Of a stretch of 64,000 nt of DNA, positions 48,901-54,900 are shown piece by piece. Source of the DNA: Leguminivora glycinivorella (Eukaryota; Arthropoda; Insecta; Lepidoptera; Tortricidae). Position numbers and translations under genes: made by a program. The notes below the pieces were generated by a model. The model had not been told where the DNA came from. It was given only the letters and a program-made list of their open reading frames with translations, and made no database searches. Location of the stretch: assembly GCF_023078275.1 (NCBI RefSeq), contig NC_062995.1, forward strand, positions 11,172,917 through 11,236,916, in the 5' to 3' direction. Position 1 is the first letter of the stretch, and each line of letters begins with the position of its first letter.

Positions 48901-51900
48901 ATACACAATCTAAAAACGAATACTAGTTCCGGTCTAGATGAAATTACTGCTAAATCTTTAAAATGTATCTCGCCAATAATAATCCCTGAACTTACACGGT
49001 GTATAAACAAAAACATAGAAAACGGTACCTTCCCTGACAGTTTAAAAATGGCAAAAGTTACTCCAATTTATAAATCAGGTAAAAAGTCAGAACCGGGAAA
49101 TTACCGACCTGTCTCTGTACTCTCAACCGTATCAAAAATATACGAAAAAATTATTTATTCACGTCTCGATAAATTTTTAGAAGCTAAAAATTTTATATCG
49201 CAGAAACAATACGGTTTCCGACCAAAATCTAATACCCTATCTGCCACAATAGACCTTGTCACTAAAATAAAAATTAAGATTGATCAAAAACAAATTGTTC
49301 TTGGAATATTTATAGACCTCAGGAAGGCGTTCGATACAGTGAGCCATGACATATTATTAAAAAAGTTAAACAATGCGGGAATTGTAGACAAAGCACACGA
49401 CATTCTTAAGAGCTACCTTGAAAATCGTTTTCAAATTGTAAAAATAGGCATGGATAAGAGCGGCCCCAGACCCGTCAATTGTGGTGTCCCACAAGGCTCG
49501 ATTCTGGGCCCGCTTTTATTCTTGATTTATATAAATAATATCCAAGACATCGGACTGAAAGGCGACTTGACGCTTTATGCCGATGATACGAGCATCTTTT
49601 ACAGTGCAACATGTATTGAAGAAATCATGATAAATGTACAAAACGATTTAGATATTTTAAATGATTGGTTTCAGTCTAATCTACTTACCATAAACATCTC
49701 CAAAACAAACTTTGTAATTTTCTCTGCAATTAATAAAAAAATTAACGATTTTTCTCCACCAACAATAAATGGGCAAGTCATTAACCGCAAACCACACGAA
49801 AAATATCTGGGCCTGATCCTGGATTCTCAATTGACGTGGAAACCGCATATAGAAAAAACTAAAGCTAAACTTTCGTCACTGACGGGGGCCCTCCGAAATA
49901 TTGCACGATGTTTACCACGTAAAGTTAAATTCCTCATCTACAACTCCCTAGCTAAGCCACATATTGACTACTTAATTGAGGTGTGGGGCACCGCCGCTAA
50001 AACGAATTTAAATAAAATCCAAATAGCTCAAAACAAACTAGTTAAAACCTTATTTCACTATAATTACCTCACATCTACTGAAAAAATTTATACTGAAACT
50101 AAAATAATGAATGTCACCCAAACATATATTTACCTAACTTGTCTACTAATACGAAAAATTTTAGAAAAACGGATACATACACAAATATCGTTCGTAAAAA
50201 AAAACCAATTTCAAAGGATAAAACTTCGAAATGCAAATAATCTAGTCTTACTTCAACACAGGTCCACCTACGGAAAGAGAAGTTTAGTCTATGAAGGGGC
50301 TCAAATATATAACAAGTTACCAAGAGACATTCGAGAATTAGAATCCATTAACCGTTTCAAAAAATACCTAAAGTACCACATAATAAATAATGTAAAACTT
50401 GTTAAATGATTTACCCTATTAAAATTATAAACTTTATGCCAAATAGTATTATTACCTAAATAAATAAACATTTAAAGCTACCACAAATATTAAATTATCA
50501 CTATGTTACCTTACTCAATAAGTTTATTTATAGAAGCATGTAAGATATTAATTAGTTATTAAATATTGGCCCTTTACACCAGATAAAACAAAAAATTAAA
50601 CTAAAAAAAAAATTAAAAAATATATAAAAAAAAAACATATAAAAAAAATTGCAATAAATATAACATTCAAACTAAGTCAAAACACAAACACACCTAAACA
50701 TAAAATAGATTACTACTTAAAATTTTACTACCACGAATATTAAATCAATATACTTACATAAATAAGCTTGTTGAATTTACAACAATTTATAAGTATATGA
50801 ATATTTATCAAAGCATGCTAGATATATATTTATATATATAGGCCCGTTACGCCTAAAAAAGAATTAATTGCGTAATATATACATATTAAAAATTTAATAA
50901 GAAATTAACAATATAAAAATACTAGCCTCAAATATACTAAAAACTACATTTATTAAATTTAAATTATTGTTACATTAAGTATACGATTAATTAAAAAAAA
51001 AAAAAAAAAAAAAAAATGCACGCGAAATATAATAAAGAAGTAAAACTTTAAATGAACCTTTATATGTAACCATAATCAATTTAAAATAAGTAACCAAAAA
51101 ATTAAAAGTTTGTACGCTCACTCTGCCGATGCCGCATCCATCACAATGATACGTTAATGTACGCCGGCGCCTTATCGCCGAGCGCTCGGCGCTGAGCCGC
51201 TGCACAACAACTAAACTTGTTCGCATGTCGCTTTTTAAAATTACCTACATATGTGTCGATTTTATATTAAATATTGAATTGTTATTTAAGGAATAACTTA
51301 ATTAAGCACTGTGCGTTGAACTAGAATTAAGTTAAGTAGTAAGATATTCTCATGTAAGTGAATTTGTAATTCTTATGGGAATAAATAATCTTTAACCGTA
51401 TATATACTTTCTACTTTGTAACCGCTGTACAAAGTGTTTGAAAAAACCGGCCAAGAGCGTGTCGGGCCACGCTCAGTGTAGGGTTCCGAAGTTTTCCATA
51501 TTTTTCTCAAAAACTACTGAACCTATCAAGTTCAAAACAATTTTCCTAGAAAGTCTTTACAAAGTTCTACTTTTGTGATTTTTTTCATATTTTTTAAACT
51601 TATGGTTCAAAAGTTAGAGGGGGGGACGCACTTTTTTTCCTTTAGGAGCGATTATTTCCGAAAATATTAATATTATCAAAAAACAATCTTAGTAAACCCT
51701 TATTCATTTTTAAATACCTATCCAACAATATATCACACGTTGGGGTTGGAATGAAAAAAAATTATCAGCCCCCACTTTACATGTAGGGGGGTTACCCTAA
51801 TAAAACATTTTTTTCCATTTTTTATTTATTTTTGCACTCTGTTGGCGTGATTGATATACATATTGTACCAAATTGGTACCAAATTTCAGCTTTCTAGTGC

Positions 51901-54900
51901 TAACGGTTACTGAGATTATCCGCGGACGGACGGACGGACGGACAGACAGACATGGCGAAACTATAAGGGTTCCTAGTTGACTACGGAACCCTCTTCACTA
52001 CGGAACCCTAAAAATGGTAACAAAGTGGAAAAATTAAATTTGGGACGCCTTTTTCCGCCCAGTAGGATGGAAAGAGCTCGTGATTCTGAGTAGGAAAAAC
52101 ATTAAAATCACTTATTTTAGAAAAACATTTTTTTTAACCTTTTTTTGCGAAAATGCCCCAAAGTACAAGTACAAGTTTCTAATGGGGTGGCAACGCGCAT
52201 GTGACACTGATTGAGTTGCATGCGTTCGTAGGTTACGGTGACCGCTTTCCATCAGGCGGACCGAATGCTTGTTTGCCACCGACGTAGTATAAAAAAAAAG
52301 TGATAATTCTTACCTTGCTCAGAACGATAATTTTCACACCATAGGCACTCTCAAAACTCGCAAAATCAAACACGGGCATGAAATCATTTTCAGCCTTCCT
52401 AAACTTCCTTGTTACTTCTTCCTTTTTCTTCCTCTTTCTTCTTATTACCGGCTTATCTTTAGATTCTTCTTTTAATTCTATTTTTTTCTTAACTCTTCTC
52501 TTCTTTACCGGCAATATCACTTTTACCGGCAATATCACTGAGTCATCATCGCTAAGATCATCTTCAAAATTGTCTCCAACATCTGTGTCCCATTCTTTTT
52601 TAGCATATACACTGTCTTCATATTCATAATCATCTTCAGTATCGACTTCTACTTTTATAGTCTCTATTTTATATTCTTCAGTAATTTCCTCATCATCTAG
52701 AACTTTTTTTTTTCTTAGCTGTGGTTCCAGTTTTTCTTTTCCGTTTGGTTTTTGTTTTATCTTCTTCGAATTCCGTTTTTAAATCGGCTTGCTGTATACT
52801 GGATATGTCGACTATGTTAATGTCTGGTTCATCTTTTATGAATCCTGAAAAAGTGATAGTAAAGAGGTATGTTATTATACACCGTGTTTTTTTGGTTTTC
52901 CGTTAAATTCGATACGCAGTTAGGTTCATCAGGAACCACCCTGTATATCGTTTCTTGTTAAATTCGAAAAAAATGTTTTTTTTTTCGATTTCAGGCATAA
53001 TAAATGGATTAATTAGTGTGAGAGGACCTTAATCATAACGTTTAAGTCATTGTCAAGTGTTTTGAGGGCACATGTCAGAAACAAACAACATTAGGAAGTG
53101 AATATTTCATTTAATTTTCATGATTTTTTTTTGTGTGTGAAGCGAAAGTGTTTTGTCAGGATCGTAGTAAATGGAAATCCGTGATCTCTGCCTACCCCTC
53201 TGGGAAACAGGCGTGATTGTATGTATGTATGTATTTTCATTTCGAAAGACCTCGCGATTCTGAGTGTTACAAAAAAAATGACGAGCACAACTTTGAAAAA
53301 AAAATGGCCCAGTGGCGCCACTATTAATTACTTCTTATTTTACCAGGCTGTAACCAAGCTATGTAATTGAATAATTAAATAATTAACTGAATAACTTCTA
53401 TTATTTTAGTGTAAGAATAACTCCTGATGTGTATCATGGAGCGACATCATCTCTTAGACTAAGCTCATTAAATAAAGATAAAAAAAAAACTTACTTCCAG
53501 TTAATATCTCAGTTGGGTGAGTGTCCGTAAACTCCGTGTGTGTAACATCAGATGTCGTCAAGTTGAAGGGTCTCTTAGAAAGGCATGGGCTGACAACGCC
53601 GCCTGTCTCGGACTGAAAAATAAATAAATATTATAGGACATTCTTACACAGATTGACTGAGTCCCACGGCATGTGAAGAATGCGAGCTTGTCGTATCGAA
53701 ATTAATAAGGACGGCTTGAGTATTTTTTACTCAAACAAATTTGCCCTACTCATTTTGGCCTCTCTAATGTGATGATCCCTATCTCAAAACAAAACATGGT
53801 TTTAAGTACAAGTCTCTTCAGCGCTCAGCAGTTGTAATAAATGTAATAATTATACTCTATACTGATAGAATTATGAAAATAAAGGGTTCATCATTGATGA
53901 GGAAAAATGATTAAAATGAGGAACATAAAGAAGAAACCAACAGTATATTTGAAACCTGATCAGAAATAAGTGACGCCATGTTGCGGAATTTCATTGGAAC
54001 TATTTTATTCATACTATAACTGAACTGTCACACCATACATCAGGATAACAGCGCCTCTTGAATAGGTATTTTTGTTTGCATTGTTTCAAACCTAAGCCGC
54101 ATGGCCTGTTAATCTGTAATTGCTTGGTTTCCACGGGACAGGCTTTGCCTAGTGTGGGACCATAGAACTAATTGTCTGTAAATAGTTATGTTAAATATTT
54201 TCATTTCATTTCTTGACAATAGTCATATATTTCTGGTCAGTGTGCATAGCCAAATGCACAAACGCTCACGAAACGCTCACGATAATATCTCTTTCGTAGC
54301 TATCTATCTCTATCGCTCTTGCGTATTGGCGCGATAGAGCCAAACTACCTTTCGCGGCGTTTCGTTTTCGTTTCGCGTCGCAGAAATGCCATTTGGTTAA
54401 TGGCCAGGTTTTATAAATTTACGTACATAATTGCCGAGCAGCTCTGTCACGAGGTACTCCTGCGTCTGCAGACACATATCTCGGAAGGATGCGCTCTGGA
54501 GCAGCCGCGTGCCGCAGTACACACACAGGTGTTGTGGCAGCTTGTCTTTGAGCACCTGGGATTTACCAATCGGTAAATAAACAATATAGATACACAACTA
54601 TGGAAACAAAACAAATTATTTTTAATTTGTTTTGTTTTTTTAAGTAGTCACACTACTACATATAATATAAATTAGCTTTTGTCCTTTTCCCATTTATAAT
54701 ATTAGTATGTATAAATATCTGATTAGGGTTCCCCCAAACCTATCAACAAAACAAACGTCAAAATGGTTAAAGGGTGAAAATGAAATATAATTGGAACATA
54801 CCAACAAATTGATATATCAACGGTGAAGTACCATGAACTCCCAACTAACCCATGTTTTCATACTTAGTTAGGAGTTCATGGCACTTCGCCATCGATATAT

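Larger units (their letters stand above)
46400..51017 (+). mobile_element. LINE-B: intact non-LTR retrotransposon (Jockey/CR1-superfamily type)
   Basis: Intact ORF1 and ORF2, a GC-rich leader upstream of the ORF1 ATG, and an A24 run at 50993-51016 taken as the 3' end. It lies antisense in the gene A intron between exons 4 and 5. The 5' limit is approximate; a duplicated 35-bp host sequence ends just before it (46333-46395). Being open throughout, it is a candidate active copy. The clade is uncertain: the C-terminus (YNKLPRDIRELES) is shared by Jockey, Daphne and L2-like elements. Confidence 0.85.
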
